DNA of 64,000 nt, taken from assembly GCF_030150205.1 (NCBI RefSeq), contig NZ_JASLGT010000011.1, positions 277,679 through 341,678 of the forward strand, in the 5' to 3' direction. The DNA is from Niabella sp. Lineage in GTDB: Bacteria > Bacteroidota > Bacteroidia > Chitinophagales > Chitinophagaceae. The position numbers and the translations under genes are program-made. Positions within the stretch are counted from its first letter, which is position 1; every line of letters starts with the position of its first letter. Below the pieces are notes generated by a model. The model did no database searches, was not told the DNA's origin, and saw only the letters and a list, made by a program, of their open reading frames with translations. Shown here one piece after another: positions 62,738 through 64,000 of the stretch.

Positions 62738-63727
62738 CTACTGAATGACCAATACCCGGAATGTACCCGTCACAGGCGGAGCGTGTTTCCCTTTTTCTTT
62801 TTGCGGCTGCAGCTCTGCCACGGGCTCGTAAATGGTTCGGGTGGTTTCATCGATCGTTAATGTACGTGCGTGCGGAGCCGTAGAAAGTGTTTGTGCAACG
62901 GTATAATGATCCGCTGCCTGTTGTTGAATAACGGTAAGGGTACCATCTCCGTTGGATGAAAACACGTGCCTGGCTTTAGGATCAAAGGCAACACCGTCTG
63001 AACCGTCACCGATTGCTACAGTTTGCACCACGCTCCCGTTTACGGCATTCACCACTACCAGTTTTCCATCACAGCCGGCAAAGAGCCGGTTGGTGCTCCG
63101 GTCTATTGCAAGGCCTGATGGCTCTTCGCCCGGAGCAAGCGGCCAATTGGCAATGACCGTGTGCTTAACGATATCAACAGCAGCAATAGAACTTGCATCT
63201 TCAATATTTACAAATATCTTTCCGGCGAGATTACTTACTGCTGTTTCCGGCTTACCATTCACCGGTATGGTATGTACCACTTTATCGGTTTGCGGATCAA
63301 TTACCGAAAGACTTTTTCCCCGGCCATTACATACAATCAGCTGTTTGGAGAACGCATCGTAAAGGATCGCATCCGGGTTTTCGCCGGTGGCGATCTGGCC
63401 AAGCGCCTGGTTCGTGTTCAGATCAAAAACGGTTACATTGTTGCCCCTCCCGTTGGTAATATATCCTTTGTGTAAGGAAGCAACAAAAGCAATACCATGC
63501 ACACCGGGTGTATTGGGAATGACGGTAACCGGTTGCCCGGATTTTTTATCGATCACATTTACCTGCGTGCCGTGCGCAATATACAGGTATTGATTATATA
63601 CGGCAAGATAATCCCAGCCGTCATTACCGGATACGGGGAAGCTCCGTACTACTTTGTACGGCTTTTCCTGGGCAAATAATGTAGACGCAGCAAAAAACAT
63701 CAGCAGGAAGAAGATCGTTGATCGCAT
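62738..63727 (-). CDS. Secreted YVTN/YncE-like beta-propeller protein
   Basis: The 329-residue protein has a signal peptide (FFLLMFFAASTLFAQ) and about seven blades of 40-45 residues with the pattern VIDKKSGQPVTVIPNTPGVH, then VTVFDLNTNQALGQIATGEN and LSVIDPQTDKVVHTIPVNGK, typical of YVTN beta-propeller (YncE-like) proteins. Function is unknown; members may bind DNA, metals or surface partners. The gene stands alone, between repeat-rich intergenic stretches. Confidence 0.88.
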   Translation of the reverse strand: MRSTIFFLLMFFAASTLFAQEKPYKVVRSFPVSGNDGWDYLAVYNQYLYIAHGTQVNVIDKKSGQPVTVIPNTPGVHGIAFVASLHKGYITNGRGNNVTVFDLNTNQALGQIATGENPDAILYDAFSKQLIVCNGRGKSLSVIDPQTDKVVHTIPVNGKPETAVSNLAGKIFVNIEDASSIAAVDIVKHTVIANWPLAPGEEPSGLAIDRSTNRLFAGCDGKLVVVNAVNGSVVQTVAIGDGSDGVAFDPKARHVFSSNGDGTLTVIQQQAADHYTVAQTLSTAPHARTLTIDETTRTIYEPVAELQPQKEKGKHAPPVTGTFRVLVIQ

Positions 63728-63805
63728 ATGGTATAAAGATTTTTACAATCTTATCTTCCAAATCTGAAGAAACCCTGAATTTTTTGGGGAATTTGGGAAT
63801 TTGAA

Positions 63806-63823
63806 TCCCGATTGCTATCGGGA
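63806..63823. repeat. Small palindrome TCCCGAT-TGCT-ATCGGGA
   Basis: A perfect 7-bp inverted repeat with a 4-nt loop, upstream of the beta-propeller gene inside GAATTTGGGAATTTGAA-type simple sequence. It is REP-like; there is no T run, so it is not a clear terminator. Confidence 0.6.
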
Positions 63824-63870
63824 GTGGAAATGGAGAATAGGCAGGCGTTAATAGTGAATAGTAATACCAA

Positions 63871-64000
63871 TTAGACATTAAATTTATATTTAAAGGTTTT
63901 TAGGTAGAATTCATTTCCGCAGATTGATTTTGTAATGATTGTAGTAATGTTGTTAACGACTTGCGTTAGCCTTTGTTGTAAGTCTTCAATGTTATTGTAG
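63871..64000 (-). mobile_element. C-terminal end of a probable transposase, cut by window edge
   Basis: The minus strand is open from the window end to a TAA at 63871-63873 and encodes YNNIEDLQQRLTQVVNNITT followed by IITKSICGNEFYLKTFKYKFNV, 43 residues. The helical, Asn-rich end after a shortened barrel resembles the C-terminus of IS630-like transposases in Bacteroidota. The family assignment is weak because only the tail is seen. The terminal inverted repeat would be expected near 63850-63870. Confidence 0.4.

Noticed and set aside
1..64000. tRNA or rRNA genes
   Set aside because: No tRNA T-loop plus cloverleaf or rRNA signature was found in intergenic stretches on reading; a covariance search would be decisive.

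Overview
The window looks like a chromosomal segment of a Bacteroidota member, most likely a Chitinophagaceae soil or plant-type glycan degrader. This rests on two SusC/SusD pairs, a hybrid two-component regulator, dense secreted glycoside hydrolases, general lack of Shine-Dalgarno sequences, and a textbook Bacteroidota promoter (TTTG, 19 bp, TACTTTTG) at 27734-27764. The genus is inference only.

Region 1 (1-22.7 kb) is a polysaccharide utilization locus (PUL) read leftward from a susC/susD pair. It carries three large secreted proteins of unrecognised family, a GH95 fucosidase, two GH20 hexosaminidases and a GH2 enzyme cut by the window edge. An AraC-type regulator is divergent from susC. 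The enzymes point to a fucosylated, N-acetylhexosamine-containing glycan. The locus is littered with decayed genes: a C-terminal Fn3-like scrap, a signal-peptide scrap, an internally deleted beta-helix lyase, a decayed tail, and a gene split by a 41-bp tandem duplication.

Region 2 (22.7-34.9 kb) starts with a tandem array of about 120-bp units. It is followed by two sugar-acid/fucose operons. The first (AKR, enolase-superfamily enzyme, sodium/solute symporter, lipoprotein mutarotase) is divergent from a GntR regulator. The second (SDR resembling L-fucose dehydrogenase, L-fuconate dehydratase, mutarotase, FucP permease, GH29 fucosidase) is divergent from an AraC regulator. Together with region 1 they form a plausible route from fucosylated glycan to free L-fucose and its oxidative, non-phosphorylating breakdown. 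The lactonase and the last steps are not in the window.

Region 3 (34.9-48.4 kb) holds small hypothetical genes, a Dabb-domain protein, a jetA-jetB-jetC (Wadjet/MukFEB-like) operon with no jetD beside it, a VKOR-DsbA fusion next to a small four-cysteine secreted protein, a methyltransferase, a TlpA-like thioredoxin, a GAF histidine kinase and a broken sugar isomerase gene.

Region 4 (48.4-60.7 kb) is a second PUL: HTCS regulator, susC, susD, then after a large intergenic stem-loop a GH88 and a DUF2264 (GH154-like) gene. It is suited to uronic-acid oligosaccharides.

Region 5 (60.7-64 kb) holds a CLC-F type fluoride exporter behind a fluoride riboswitch, a YVTN beta-propeller protein and the C-terminus of a probable transposase at the edge. 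Many intergenic regions contain repeats with a roughly 7-nt period but unrelated sequences, plus at least one dispersed repeat about 65 bp long.
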